Source: Singulisphaera sp. (GTDB taxonomy: Bacteria > Planctomycetota > Planctomycetia > Isosphaerales > Isosphaeraceae). Taken from it: a stretch of DNA of 64,000 bases. Positions within the stretch are counted from its first letter, which is position 1. Each line of letters starts with the position of its first letter. Location: assembly GCA_027451445.1 (NCBI GenBank), contig DAIDJG010000093.1:43557-107556 (forward strand), in the 5' to 3' direction. Below are positions 49,622 through 58,478 of the stretch, piece by piece. The notes below the pieces were generated by a model, which made no database searches, was not told the DNA's origin, and was given only the letters and a program-made list of their open reading frames with translations. The translations under genes were made by a program, and so were the position numbers.

Positions 49622-50728
49622 GTGAGTCGCGTCGCGTTGTGCGGGATCTCCAAGGTTTACCCCGGCGGTATTCAAGCGCTCTCGGACGTCGACCTCAACG
49701 TCGCGGACGGCGAGCTCTTCGTGTTGGTGGGCACCTCCGGATCGGGGAAGAGCACGCTCTTGCGGTTGATCGCCGGCCTCGAGACGCCCAGCACCGGTAC
49801 GATCGCGATCGACGAACGACGGGTTGATACGCTTTCGCCTCGCGAGCGAGACGTGGCGATGGTGTTTCAGAACCCGCCGCTCTTCCCTCATCTTTCGGTC
49901 TTCGACAACATGGCGTTCGGTCTCCGAGCGCGAGGCGCCGGGCGGGACGAGGTGAAAGCGAAAGTCGTTTCGACTGCGGAGCGACTCGGGCTCGGTGCCC
50001 TGCTGAAGCGCCGTCCGCAGAGGCTCTCGGGGGGCGAGCGCCAGCGCGTAGCGCTCGGCCGGGTGCTGGCGCGCCGGCCGGCGGTTTACCTTTTCGACGA
50101 ACCGTTTTCCAGCCTGGACGCGCCACTTCGTGCCGCCCTGCGATCGGAGTTGGTCCAGTTGCATCGAGAACTCAGGGCCACCATGCTCCACGTCACACAC
50201 GACCAGAGTGAGGCCATGGCTCTTGGCGACCGAATTGGGGTGATGGATCACGGGCGCGTCGTGCAAATCGGCACGCCGCAGGAAGTTTACGAGCACCCCG
50301 CGAATCGTTTCGTAGCCCAATTCCTGGGCAGCCCTCCGATGAATCTGTTGTCGTGTCTTGTCCGTTCGACGGGCAACGAACGCCTTGTGCGACCAACGAA
50401 CGGAGCTGAGGAATGGGTGTGGCCATCCCGCGAAATCGCACCAATCGTCGAAGGTCGCATCGACCTTGGGATCCGTCCGGAGCAGATCGCCTTGATCGAA
50501 GGCGAAGCAATTTCACCGCACTTTCAGGCTGAAGTCGACGTGAAGCGTCTGGAGCCGCAAGGCCACGAAACCATCGCCGAACTGGCGCTCGGCCCCCAAC
50601 GGTTACTCGCCCGATGGCCCGCGCGAGTGCGCGTTGTGTTGAATGATCGCGTTCGAATCGGGTTCGACCCCGCCCAGGTTGTGCCCTTTGACTCAGAGAG
50701 TGGACTCGCACTCGCGCATCGTGCATAA
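49622..50728 (+). CDS. ABC transporter ATPase, MalK/UgpC type
   Basis: A 368-residue ATPase. Walker A is GTSGSGKSTLLRL, the Q-loop is VAMVFQNPPLFPHLSV, the signature is RLSGGERQRVALGRV, Walker B is AVYLFDEPFSSLDA and the H-loop His lies in MLHVTHDQSEAMALG. The C-terminal 130 residues form the OB-type regulatory domain of sugar and polyol importers (GIRPEQIALIEGE). GGAGG stands 5 bases before GTG 49622. No permease or binding-protein genes are adjacent, so it probably serves importers encoded elsewhere, as shared MalK-type ATPases do. Confidence 0.87.
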   Translation: MSRVALCGISKVYPGGIQALSDVDLNVADGELFVLVGTSGSGKSTLLRLIAGLETPSTGTIAIDERRVDTLSPRERDVAMVFQNPPLFPHLSVFDNMAFGLRARGAGRDEVKAKVVSTAERLGLGALLKRRPQRLSGGERQRVALGRVLARRPAVYLFDEPFSSLDAPLRAALRSELVQLHRELRATMLHVTHDQSEAMALGDRIGVMDHGRVVQIGTPQEVYEHPANRFVAQFLGSPPMNLLSCLVRSTGNERLVRPTNGAEEWVWPSREIAPIVEGRIDLGIRPEQIALIEGEAISPHFQAEVDVKRLEPQGHETIAELALGPQRLLARWPARVRVVLNDRVRIGFDPAQVVPFDSESGLALAHRA

Positions 50729-50777
50729 AGTCGAGACTTCTCGCCGAACACCACCTCGGGTCGATGGCTTGGGACTG

Positions 50778-50874
50778 GGGGTGGCCGGGGAAAAGCGAGC
50801 CCACAGGGCGAGCGTGCCCCGGAGGTTCGCGCCTCCGGGGCACGCCCGCTGCGCGGGCTTTTCCCTGGCCACCC
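50778..50874. repeat. Long imperfect palindrome
   Basis: The outer arms GGGTGGCCGGGGAAAAGC (50778-50795) and the matching complement ending at 50874 enclose an inner perfect hairpin, CGTGCCCCGGAGG (about 50813-50825) with its complement. The whole 97 bases can fold on itself. It lies in the 337-base gap 50729-51065 between the ABC ATPase and XdhC genes. No T-run follows. It looks like an extragenic palindromic element; the rest of the gap shows nothing. Confidence 0.6.
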
Positions 50875-51083
50875 GGGCCACTCCTCCACAATGCCGTGGT
50901 GGTGATGAGCGCGGAGTGTCATAAAGTCGGTGGATTTTGCCGAATCCGATACTCGTCGAAACGTGCACGCGACCGTCTTCGCATCGCACGGGAGGGCGGG
51001 GATTGCCGGGACCCGTCCGAGGGGATAGTTTGGGAGCTGCGGTCGTCGTTTGAGCCGTTTGGTTTGTGAAGGATGCTGCCGCG

Positions 51084-52175
51084 ATGCGCGAGTTGCTAAG
51101 GGGCCTGACCGCCGCTTTGGAAGAGGGTCGGGAACAGATTGTTTGCCAGGTCATCGAGACAAAGGGCTCGACACCCCAAAAGGCCGGGGCCTTGATGGTG
51201 GTCGACCCGGACGGCGGCCAGCTTGGCACATTGGGCGGAGGCTGTGTCGAGGCCGAGGTGAAACAGAAGGCGATCGGCCGAATCGGCGCCCGCGAAGCGG
51301 AGTTGCAGTCGTTCGTCCTCGACCACGACTACGCCTGGGCCGATGGGCTCGTCTGCGGTGGCAAGATGGTCATCGTCAGTGAAGCCATGCGCGGGTCGGA
51401 GGCGCTCGCGTACTTTCAAGCGTTCCGACGGCTGCTGGAGGCCGGCGAGGGGTTTACGCAAGCGGTGATCGTCGATGCCGCTCGAGCCGGTGGGACAGTC
51501 GGCGGCCGGCTTCTGTTCGGGCCAACCGGCGAGCTCGTGGCGTGCTGGCCCGAAGATTTGCGGGGTTCCGTTCCGGGAATCACGGTTCCCGACCTTGCGG
51601 AGCGGCCGAAGCCCACCGTGAAGAATGGGGTCGCCTATTTGCCGACGCTGCCTCGGATTCGCCTCGTGATCGTGGGCGCGGGACACGTGGGGCAGGCGGT
51701 GGCGGCGCTCGCGAGTCAGACGGATTTCGACGTCTGGGTCATCGACGACCGCCGGCAGTACGCCAATGCCGAACGACTCCCTTCGGCTCAAAAAATCATC
51801 GTCGGGCCGATCGACGACGTGCTCCCTGGCCTCGAGATCACGCCTCACACGTTCGCGCTGATCGTTACGCGCGGGCACGGCCATGACCAGGAAGCGCTTT
51901 ATTATCTTGCTCCCACTTCGGCCTCCTATGTGGGTCTGATTGGCAGTCGGCGCAAGATCAAGATGATCTTCCAGAGCCTGGAAGAGATGGGGATTTCGCC
52001 TGAGATTCTCTCTCGCGTCTCCGCGCCGGTGGGCCTGGAGATTGGATCGCAGACCGTGTCGGAAATCGCCGTAAGCATCGTCGCTGAATTGATCGCACGC
52101 CGCAATCTCGGCCCGGTTTCCGCGACCGTCGGGTCGCCGTTGTGCGCCTCGACGTCCGACCGGGAGCGCCTATGA
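51084..52175 (+). CDS. XdhC/CoxI family protein
   Basis: A 363-residue protein. The N-terminal domain has VCQVIETKGSTPQKAGALMV and GTLGGGCVEAEVKQKA; the C-terminal Rossmann domain has LVIVGAGHVGQAVAALAS, ALIVTRGHGHDQEAL and SYVGLIGSRRKIKMIF. XdhC proteins bind molybdenum cofactor and insert it, after sulfuration, into xanthine dehydrogenase-type enzymes. ATG 51084 fits the family start (AAGGA 11 bases upstream); GTG 51066 is an alternative. Its stop overlaps the start of mocA, so the pair is co-translated. No molybdenum hydroxylase gene is in the window. Confidence 0.86.
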   Translation: MRELLRGLTAALEEGREQIVCQVIETKGSTPQKAGALMVVDPDGGQLGTLGGGCVEAEVKQKAIGRIGAREAELQSFVLDHDYAWADGLVCGGKMVIVSEAMRGSEALAYFQAFRRLLEAGEGFTQAVIVDAARAGGTVGGRLLFGPTGELVACWPEDLRGSVPGITVPDLAERPKPTVKNGVAYLPTLPRIRLVIVGAGHVGQAVAALASQTDFDVWVIDDRRQYANAERLPSAQKIIVGPIDDVLPGLEITPHTFALIVTRGHGHDQEALYYLAPTSASYVGLIGSRRKIKMIFQSLEEMGISPEILSRVSAPVGLEIGSQTVSEIAVSIVAELIARRNLGPVSATVGSPLCASTSDRERL

Positions 52176-52795
52176 TCGCGGCCGTCGTGCCCGCGGCCGG
52201 ACACAGTCAGCGCATGGGGCGGCCCAAGCTGACCTTGCCGGTCGACGGCGGCACCGTGATCGCCCGCGTCGTGCAGGCCTTGCGCCAGGGCGGCGTCGAA
52301 CGCGTGATCGTGGTCGCGCCACCGCCCGATGTCTCCAGCACCGCCGCATTGGTTGTTGAAGCGGAGAGCGCCGGTGCTCGGGTCATCACTCCGGCGGTCC
52401 GGCCCGAGGACATGCGGGCCTCCTTCGAATGTGGGCTCGATGCTCTGGTAGAAATAGCGAATGTTTCAACGGTCTTGTTGGCGCCCGGCGATAGCGTGGG
52501 AATCACTGTGGGGCTTGTGGAACAGGTCGTCGCTCACGCCAAGATCCATCCCGATCGGTTGATCGTTCCGGTCACAAATCAACGACGCGGCCATCCCGTT
52601 GCGTTGCCACAGCGTCTGCTGCAAGAGATTCGCGCGCTCCCGAAAGGCGTCGGGATCAACGCCTTGCTCAAGCGGCATCATGCCGACGTCATTGAGCTGC
52701 CGGTCGAGGAAACCGGTGCGGTGGAAGACCTCGACACGCCCGAGGACTACGCCCGATGGGCACCGCCCGCGGACAATGGAACGCCCACGATCTGA
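52172..52795 (+). CDS. mocA: Molybdenum cofactor cytidylyltransferase-like nucleotidyltransferase
   Basis: A 207-residue protein. It begins AAVVPAAGHSQRMGRPKLTLP, the nucleotide-binding loop of MobA/MocA-type nucleotidyltransferases, and has STVLLAPGDSVGI where the metal-binding Asp is expected and TNQRRGHPVALPQRL further on. The end VEETGAVEDLDTPEDYARWA is typical of MocA. It would attach CMP to molybdopterin for hydroxylases. ATG 52172 overlaps the xdhC stop (ATGA). Usual MocA has GDQP where this has GDSV, a small departure. Confidence 0.84.
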   Translation: MIAAVVPAAGHSQRMGRPKLTLPVDGGTVIARVVQALRQGGVERVIVVAPPPDVSSTAALVVEAESAGARVITPAVRPEDMRASFECGLDALVEIANVSTVLLAPGDSVGITVGLVEQVVAHAKIHPDRLIVPVTNQRRGHPVALPQRLLQEIRALPKGVGINALLKRHHADVIELPVEETGAVEDLDTPEDYARWAPPADNGTPTI

Positions 52796-52829
52796 TCCCA
52801 TTTCCCTCCAAACAGCGATCGTGCTCGAT

Positions 52830-53120
52830 TCAACAAGGGCCCTCCGCGTCGGGCATCACGCTTGCGGGGGATGCGAGCAATACGGCGCAAAGGCTGGCGA
52901 TAATCAGGATGACGATCAAAGGCTGTTCGCAGGACCGAGGTGCGTAGAGCAGAATCGCCGCGAGCGTGATGACGAACGCGACCCAACTCCCGAGGAGGTA
53001 AAGGCCGACGCTGCCTGAGACGAGGAACGAGAAGTCGATCGCATAGACAGCGACAAGGATAGCCATATCCTGGAGGGACATCCTGCGCTTGGGACGTGCA
53101 ACGGTTTGCGCCTTCGACAT
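52830..53120 (-). CDS. Small membrane protein
   Basis: A 96-residue protein with a basic start (QTVARPKRRMSL) and two or three hydrophobic segments (MAILVAVYAIDFSFLVSGSV, SWVAFVITLAAILLYA, IVILIIASLCAVLLA). No family is recognised. It points leftward between two rightward molybdenum-cofactor groups, 34 bases after mocA ends. GGGGGT precedes ATG 53120. Confidence 0.62.
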   Translation of the reverse strand: MSKAQTVARPKRRMSLQDMAILVAVYAIDFSFLVSGSVGLYLLGSWVAFVITLAAILLYAPRSCEQPLIVILIIASLCAVLLASPASVMPDAEGPC

Positions 53121-53231
53121 GGTCGGACCCCCAAGGTTGTCACGACAGATTTCACTCTACCGAATTCGCCGGAGACGGACTAGCATGGGTCCGTTGACGA
53201 CCGCTTTGAAGTCTGCTGACAGAGGAGTTGG

Positions 53232-53492
53232 GTGGTGTTGATCCGCGTTCGACTCTTCGCTCTGGCACGCAAGCAGACCGGCCTCGCCGAGGTCGAAATC
53301 GATCTGCCCGAGGAGGCCACGGTCGCCGACCTGAAGGCGCGACTCGGGTCAAAGTGTCCGCAATTGCTTCCGTTGTTGCCGAACGTCATGATCGCGGTCG
53401 ATGCCGAGTATGCAACCGACGATCAGGTGGTCCCGCTCGATGCGGAAGTTGCCGTGATTCCCCCGGTGAGTGGTGGAGGGCCCTTGCCTTGA
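53232..53492 (+). CDS. moaD: Molybdopterin synthase small subunit MoaD, with residues beyond Gly-Gly
   Basis: An 86-residue ubiquitin-like sulfur carrier (IRVRLFALARKQTGLAEVEI, ATVADLKARLG, VPLDAEVAVIPPVSGG). In working MoaD the chain ends in Gly-Gly, which is adenylated and thiocarboxylated. Here PVSGG is followed by Gly-Pro-Leu-Pro before the stop, so the double glycine is not terminal unless trimmed. The stop overlaps the TTG start of moaE. AGAGGAG precedes GTG 53232. A read-through of an earlier stop or processing are both possible. Confidence 0.84.
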   Translation: MVLIRVRLFALARKQTGLAEVEIDLPEEATVADLKARLGSKCPQLLPLLPNVMIAVDAEYATDDQVVPLDAEVAVIPPVSGGGPLP

Positions 53493-53911
53493 TCGAGATT
53501 ACCGCGGAGCCCATCGACCACGCCGCCGTCACGGAACGCGTCCGTTCGGAACGGGCAGGGGCCGTTTGCTCGTTTCTCGGGACCGTTCGGGAAATGACGG
53601 GCGACCGCCGGACCTTGGCGCTCGATTACGAGGCCTATCCCGTAATGGCCGAAAAGAAGATGGCCGAACTCGAGGCCGAAGCAAGGCAGCGCTGGCCGGT
53701 TATCGAGTTAGCGCTTGTTCATCGAGTGGGCCACCTGGAACTGGGAGACGTCAGCGTCGTCGTGGCGGTAAGCTGTCCGCATCGCGATCAGGCGTTCGAG
53801 GTCTGCCGCTGGCTGATCGACACGTTGAAAGAAGTGGTACCGATCTGGAAGAAGGAACTGTGGGCCGACGGGTCGGAGGAGTGGGTTCATCCAGGGTTGC
53901 CCAAGCCGTAG
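53489..53911 (+). CDS. moaE: Molybdopterin synthase large subunit MoaE
   Basis: A 140-residue protein starting at TTG 53489, with GGAGGG 8 bases upstream and overlapping the moaD stop. Landmarks: AGAVCSFLGTVREMTGDR, LDYEAYPVMAEKKMAELEAE, VHRVGHLELGDVSVVVAVSC, HRDQAFEVCRWLIDTLKE and VPIWKKELWADGSEEWVHP, including the active-site Lys residues. It takes sulfur from MoaD to make molybdopterin from cPMP. moaD-moaE-moaA here is a compact cofactor operon, with moaA about 100 bases downstream. Confidence 0.89.
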   Translation: MIEITAEPIDHAAVTERVRSERAGAVCSFLGTVREMTGDRRTLALDYEAYPVMAEKKMAELEAEARQRWPVIELALVHRVGHLELGDVSVVVAVSCPHRDQAFEVCRWLIDTLKEVVPIWKKELWADGSEEWVHPGLPKP

Positions 53912-54013
53912 GCTTCGACTCTTCGGACGCCAGCCCTCCTTTTCCGGGGTCGGTTGGGATAGAATGGTGATTGAACGAGCAAACCGACCGACGTCCCCCG
54001 GCGAAGTTGTTTC

Positions 54014-55021
54014 ATGAATCCTTCCCCTCTTCCCTCTCGTCTCGTCGATTCGTTTGGCCGGGTCCACAACAACTTGCGGATCAGCGTAACGGACCGCTGC
54101 AACATCCGTTGCGTCTATTGCATGCCGGAGAGCGTCCAGTTCCTGCCGCGCACGGATCTTTTGACGTTCGAGGAGATCGAACGCTTCGTCAGGGTGGCCA
54201 CGACGCTGGGAATCGACAAGATTCGGCTGACCGGCGGCGAGCCCCTGGTCCGGCGCGACCTGCCACTGCTGGTATCCCGGCTCGCGGCGATTCCGGGCGT
54301 GAAGGACATCGGCCTCACGACGAACGGCATTTTGCTTCGTCCCATGGCCCAGACGCTTTGGGATGCGGGCCTGAGACGTATCAACGTAAGCCTCGACACG
54401 ATGGATCCGGCCAAGTTTGAGACGCTCACGCGCCGGACGGGTTTCGAGGACGTCATCAGCGGGATTCTCGCCGCCAAAGATGCGGGGTTCGACCCGGTGA
54501 AGGTCAACGCCGTCGCGATCAAAGGGATGACCGAGGACGATGTGGTTCCGCTCGGCCGGTTTGCGCGCGAACACGGTCTGGAACTGCGGTTCATCGAATA
54601 TATGCCCCTGGACGCCGGGGACCACTGGGAGCGCGGAAAGGTTTTGTTCGCGTCGGAGATCCTCGAATTACTCGCAAGCGGAATTAGCCCGCTTGCCCCC
54701 GCGCCCGACCAGGATCCCCGGGCGCCCGCCATCGATTACGACTACGTTGACGGGGGCGGGCGTGTTGGCCTGATTGCCTCGGTGAGCCGGCCGTTTTGCA
54801 TGAGCTGTAACCGCGTGCGTCTGACGGCGGAGGGAAAGCTGCGGAATTGTCTCTTTGCCCTCCAGGAGACGGACATTCGCGCCCTCCTGCGCGAAGGCGC
54901 GACGGACGATGCGATCGCGCGAGCGCTCGTCGAGAGTGTCGCGGGCAAGTGGGAAGGCCACCAGATCAACACCGCCCGGTTCATCAAGCCCGAGCGGCTG
55001 ATGCACTCGATCGGGGGGTGA
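54014..55021 (+). CDS. moaA: GTP 3',8-cyclase MoaA
   Basis: A 335-residue radical-SAM enzyme for the first step of molybdenum cofactor synthesis. The first iron-sulfur site is ISVTDRCNIRCVYCMPE (CxxxCxxC), followed by IRLTGGEPLVRRDLPL and RRINVSLDTMDPAKFETL. The second cluster site is RPFCMSCNRVRLTAEGKLRN. The chain ends in Gly-Gly, as required for activity. ATG 54014 has no strong ribosome-binding site. It is the last gene of the moa group and converges on the amidohydrolase gene, 10 bases between stops. Confidence 0.92.
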   Translation: MNPSPLPSRLVDSFGRVHNNLRISVTDRCNIRCVYCMPESVQFLPRTDLLTFEEIERFVRVATTLGIDKIRLTGGEPLVRRDLPLLVSRLAAIPGVKDIGLTTNGILLRPMAQTLWDAGLRRINVSLDTMDPAKFETLTRRTGFEDVISGILAAKDAGFDPVKVNAVAIKGMTEDDVVPLGRFAREHGLELRFIEYMPLDAGDHWERGKVLFASEILELLASGISPLAPAPDQDPRAPAIDYDYVDGGGRVGLIASVSRPFCMSCNRVRLTAEGKLRNCLFALQETDIRALLREGATDDAIARALVESVAGKWEGHQINTARFIKPERLMHSIGG

Positions 55022-55031
55022 GACTACGACG

Positions 55032-55982
55032 TTATGCCAGGCGGTAGACCCGCACGGCGTTGTCATGGAACAGTTTGCGCTGGTCGTTTGCGCTGCGGTC
55101 CTTGACGATCGTGCGGAGTGCTTCCACCCATTGGCGATACGAGGCGCCGAGCGTGCAGACGGGCCAGTCGCCGCCGAACAGCACGCGGTCAGGCCCGAAC
55201 ACATCGAGGACGTGGTTCACGATCGGGGCAAGATCGTCGGTCGTCCAGGGCTGTCCCTTGGTCGAGGCGACGATGCCGGAGACCTTGCAGACGACGGACT
55301 TGCGTTTGGCGACTTCGGCAATATCCGCTCGCCACGCGGATCGATCCTTCGCCAGGACATCCGCATTGCCGCAATGATCAAGGATGAACGACGTTGCGGA
55401 ACAGGCATCGATGAGCTTGGCGGCGTCGCGCAATTCGGCCGGCCGCATACAGAGATCAAAGCTCAAGCCCTGATCGCCCAGAGCCCGGATTCCGTTCACG
55501 AAGCGCTCGCCGAGGCAGAATCCGGCAGGCGTCTCGGGCGTGTGAAGCACTTGCCGCACGCCTTTGATGTAGGGGTTATCGCGAAAACGTTTGATGTAGT
55601 TTTTGAATGTTTCCGACGCAGGTCTGCCGCCGATCACGGCTCCCACAAGGGTTGTCTCGCCACGTCGGCAGAGGTCGGTGACGTAATCGGCCTCTTCGTT
55701 GTGCTGCGCGGGGTCGACGTCGACTTCCATGTAGACGGACTTGACGACGTTCAATCCCTCGGTCGCCTTGCGATAGTCGGCGGGCAAGTAACTGTGTGCC
55801 AGCGCCGGGACTCCCTTGAGCCAGGGGAGCCGGAACTTCTCGAGATCCCAGAGATGCTCGTGCGTATCGACGATTGGAATGGCATCCGCGGGATAGCATC
55901 GGGACGAGCCCGATAGACTCATTGCAGCCAGCGTCGCAGTGGTACGCGAGAGGAAGGAGCGGCGGCTCAGGTGTCGCGACAT
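55032..55982 (-). CDS. Tat-exported amidohydrolase family 2 protein
   Basis: A 316-residue protein. A twin-arginine signal is at residues 6-30 (SRRSFLSRTTATLAAMSLSG). The metal-dependent hydrolase barrel has IVDTHEHLWDLEKF (first His pair, HEH), VKSVYMEVDVDPAQHNEEAD, FILDHCGNADVLAKD (His) and DRVLFGGDWPVC (Asp) near the end. Members hydrolyse lactones or decarboxylate aromatic acids. AAGGAAA precedes ATG 55982. It lies 33 bases after the MenC-like gene on the same strand, so both may act on one sugar-acid or lactone pathway. Confidence 0.85.
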   Translation of the reverse strand: MSRHLSRRSFLSRTTATLAAMSLSGSSRCYPADAIPIVDTHEHLWDLEKFRLPWLKGVPALAHSYLPADYRKATEGLNVVKSVYMEVDVDPAQHNEEADYVTDLCRRGETTLVGAVIGGRPASETFKNYIKRFRDNPYIKGVRQVLHTPETPAGFCLGERFVNGIRALGDQGLSFDLCMRPAELRDAAKLIDACSATSFILDHCGNADVLAKDRSAWRADIAEVAKRKSVVCKVSGIVASTKGQPWTTDDLAPIVNHVLDVFGPDRVLFGGDWPVCTLGASYRQWVEALRTIVKDRSANDQRKLFHDNAVRVYRLA

Positions 55983-56015
55983 CGAGCGATTTCCTTGCGA
56001 TCGGCGGGTCGGGCG

Positions 56016-57158
56016 TCAGTTGACAGCGGTAGTGAATTCACGCTGACGAACTTGATAGCGACGAACCTTGACCGGGTCAACCAGGTAGCCCAACCCCGGT
56101 CGGGTCGGGACGCTGAGCCGGCCAGGCGCCGTGAGCTCGATGAGGGGCACGACATAATCGTCGACGAACCAGCGCGAGCTCGGTTCGATGTCCGTGGGGT
56201 ACCGGCAATTGCCGAGCGTGGCCAGATGGATCCCTTGCGCCTGCCCAACGCCAAGCTCGGGCATCGTGCCGACCCAGCACGCGACGCCCTCGGAATAGCA
56301 CAGGTTGTGCAGGGCCAGGGCCGGGCCGAATCCTCCGACGCGCTGAATCTTGATGTTGACCACTCGGCCGGCGCCCTTGCGGAGCGCCTCAGCCGTGCGC
56401 TCCAGTGAATCCGCGGTCTCGTCCAGGCAGACCGGCGTGGCGACCGCGTCCTGGAGCGCGGCGAGGCCGTCGAGGTCGGCGGCTGCCATCGGTTGTTCGA
56501 ACATCAGGAGATCGTAGTTGTCCAGCTCGCGGAAAACGTCGATGTCAGCGCGGGTGTACGCGCCATTCGCGTCGACCATCAACGGGAGATCGTCGCCAAA
56601 GTGCTGCCGCACCGCGCGCACCAGTTCGACATCGAGCCCGGGGGCGATCTTGATCTTCACACGACGGTAGCCCGCGCTGAGGTGGGCCTCGATCGTCTTG
56701 AGCAACTCGACGATCGTTGGATAAAGCCCCGCGGCCAGGCCCGACTCGACCTGAGTGTTGACGAACGACTGCTCGGCTCCCAGCATCTCCGCAATTGTCT
56801 CGTGCCGCCCCTGTGCCACCAGATCCCAACACGCCGTCTCGGCGCCCGCCACGGCGAACCGGCTCCCCTCCCAACTCTCGGCGAGCGCCGCGATTTCCTC
56901 GGTCGTTGTGAACGTCTGCCCAAGGAGCCGCGGCACAATGCGCTCGCAGAGGTCTTCCCAGCACCCCTCCGGCGTATCGTCCGAATACCCGAATCCCGCG
57001 GACATGGGCGAGCTTTCGCCGAGTCCGATCGCGTGACCGGTCTCGACGGTCACGAGAATCGCGTCTTTGACGGCGACCTCTCCCCCCGAAATCCGAAATG
57101 GTTCTTTGAGCGGAATTTGAAGATGTGTAAGAACGACTCGTTCAACCGCGTTGGTCAT
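56016..57158 (-). CDS. Enolase-superfamily enzyme, MenC/N-acylamino acid racemase type
   Basis: A 380-residue enzyme. The start ATG 57158 has GGAGGA 7 bases upstream. It has LTHLQIPLKEPFRISGGEVA, GLGESSPMSAGFGYSDDTPE, VAGAETACWDLVAQGRHE, the catalytic Lys in YRRVKIKIAPG, metal ligands in LMVDANGAYTRADI, LMFEQPMAAADL and TPVCLDETADSLE, and the second Lys in GAGRVVNIKIQRVGGFG. This K-x-K ... D-E-D ... K pattern fits o-succinylbenzoate synthase and N-acylamino acid racemase. Menaquinone genes are not nearby, so the racemase or another acid-sugar role is equally possible. It is probably the first gene of a pair with the amidohydrolase. Confidence 0.84.
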   Translation of the reverse strand: MTNAVERVVLTHLQIPLKEPFRISGGEVAVKDAILVTVETGHAIGLGESSPMSAGFGYSDDTPEGCWEDLCERIVPRLLGQTFTTTEEIAALAESWEGSRFAVAGAETACWDLVAQGRHETIAEMLGAEQSFVNTQVESGLAAGLYPTIVELLKTIEAHLSAGYRRVKIKIAPGLDVELVRAVRQHFGDDLPLMVDANGAYTRADIDVFRELDNYDLLMFEQPMAAADLDGLAALQDAVATPVCLDETADSLERTAEALRKGAGRVVNIKIQRVGGFGPALALHNLCYSEGVACWVGTMPELGVGQAQGIHLATLGNCRYPTDIEPSSRWFVDDYVVPLIELTAPGRLSVPTRPGLGYLVDPVKVRRYQVRQREFTTAVN

Positions 57159-57382
57159 AAGAGTTCCTCCGCGGGGCATCCTGATTTCCTCCATCATAAA
57201 CCACTCCGGGGCATGGGCAAGCCTGGAATCGCCCCCAGTCCCGAAAAAATCGGCGGCGATCGATTCCACAAGCCTCGAATTGGCTTTGTGTTCGGGAACA
57301 AGACAGTTGTCACCCGAGCGTGCCGTTGCTACACTGCTCGGGGTGCTGGGGATCAGCCCGAACGGCGTTGGCGGACGAAGCG

Positions 57383-57814
57383 ATGGATGATCAAGAGTCC
57401 CAATCGGCGGCCCCGTGGTACAAGGACGGTCTCGCGTTCGAGTGCACGCGCTGCGGGGCCTGCTGCACCGGTGCGCCCGGCTACGTCTGGGTCACCCAGG
57501 CGGAAATCGTCCGATTGGCGGAGTATTGCGGCGACTCGGTCGAACAATTTACGCGCAAGTACATTCGGCTTGTGGGGAGCCGGGTCAGCCTGATCGAAAA
57601 ACCGGGTGGCGATTGCATCTTCTGGGATAAGAAGGCCGGCTGCACGGTGTATCCTGCGCGACCGGTTCAGTGTCAAACCTGGCCCTTCTGGCCCGAGAAC
57701 ATCGAAAGTCACGACGACTGGAAGCGTGTCCAGCGCGGGTGTCCGGGGGCGGGTCGCGGCCAGGTGTTCACGGTCGAGCAAATCCAGGCTGCGGCTGCCA
57801 AGGTTGGTTCATGA
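57383..57814 (+). CDS. YkgJ family Cys-cluster protein
   Basis: A 143-residue protein with FECTRCGACCTGAPGYVWVT near residue 20 and later Cys in GGDCIFWDKKAGCTVYPARP and VQCQTWPFWPENI. This CxxCxxCC ... C ... C ... C arrangement is the YkgJ/UPF0153 zinc- or iron-chelating pattern. The function is not established. ATG 57383 was chosen since the earlier in-frame 57320 start lacks the family pattern. Its stop overlaps the next gene (ATGA), which carries a related Cys pattern. Confidence 0.82.
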   Translation: MDDQESQSAAPWYKDGLAFECTRCGACCTGAPGYVWVTQAEIVRLAEYCGDSVEQFTRKYIRLVGSRVSLIEKPGGDCIFWDKKAGCTVYPARPVQCQTWPFWPENIESHDDWKRVQRGCPGAGRGQVFTVEQIQAAAAKVGS

Positions 57815-58317
57815 ACATCTGCGAGGACCAGACGCCGCTCGATGTCAAAGCGTTCCGCGCCGAGCTCCACGCCCTTTACGGGGCCCTGGGCGAGGACGTG
57901 GCGCGGTTGGGGCCGGTCTGCGCGCTGAGCGGTCGCTGCTGTCGTTTTGAAGAGTACGGGCACACCCTGTTTCTCTCCGCCCCGGAAGCCGCTCTACTGA
58001 TTGCCGACGCCCCGTCTCCCGTGCGCCCCTTGGACCAGGGGGCCAGTTGCCCCTGGCAAGACGCTCGAGGGCATTGCACGGCGCGCGACGCCCGGCCGCT
58101 CGGCTGCCGAGTGTATTACTGCGACCCCAATTACCAGCCTCACGCGCAGGATTTAAGCGAGACGTTCATCGCGCGCCTGAAGCAGGTCGCTAACAAGCAC
58201 GGGGTCCCGTGGCAATACGCCCCGCTCCACTGGCATCTCCGCCGGTTCGCGGAGGCGGGGACGTTCCCACGAAACGATGAGAACCGTACAACCGAACACA
58301 ACGCATGCGCTCATTGA
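57811..58317 (+). CDS. Second YkgJ-like Cys-cluster protein
   Basis: A 168-residue protein translationally coupled to the one before. It has VCALSGRCCRFEEYGHTLFL near residue 35, then ASCPWQDARGHCTARDARP and LGCRVYYCDPNYQ. The spacing resembles the YkgJ pattern with a longer N-terminal helix (FRAELHALYGALGEDVARLG). The two may form a heteromeric metal-binding unit. The stop is followed by 161 bases before the HU gene. Confidence 0.76.
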   Translation: MNICEDQTPLDVKAFRAELHALYGALGEDVARLGPVCALSGRCCRFEEYGHTLFLSAPEAALLIADAPSPVRPLDQGASCPWQDARGHCTARDARPLGCRVYYCDPNYQPHAQDLSETFIARLKQVANKHGVPWQYAPLHWHLRRFAEAGTFPRNDENRTTEHNACAH

Positions 58318-58478
58318 AAGCTCGCGTCAAGAATATTTGAACTTATGCACTTGAAACGTAGGCAGCGCTCTGACTTTCGCGCGCCTCGGGATTTTTTCTT
58401 GACACTACTCTAAGCCACCAATACAGTTCAGCCAACCGCAGCGCGGCACGGGCCGAACCCAGCAGGGAGACCTCCAAC

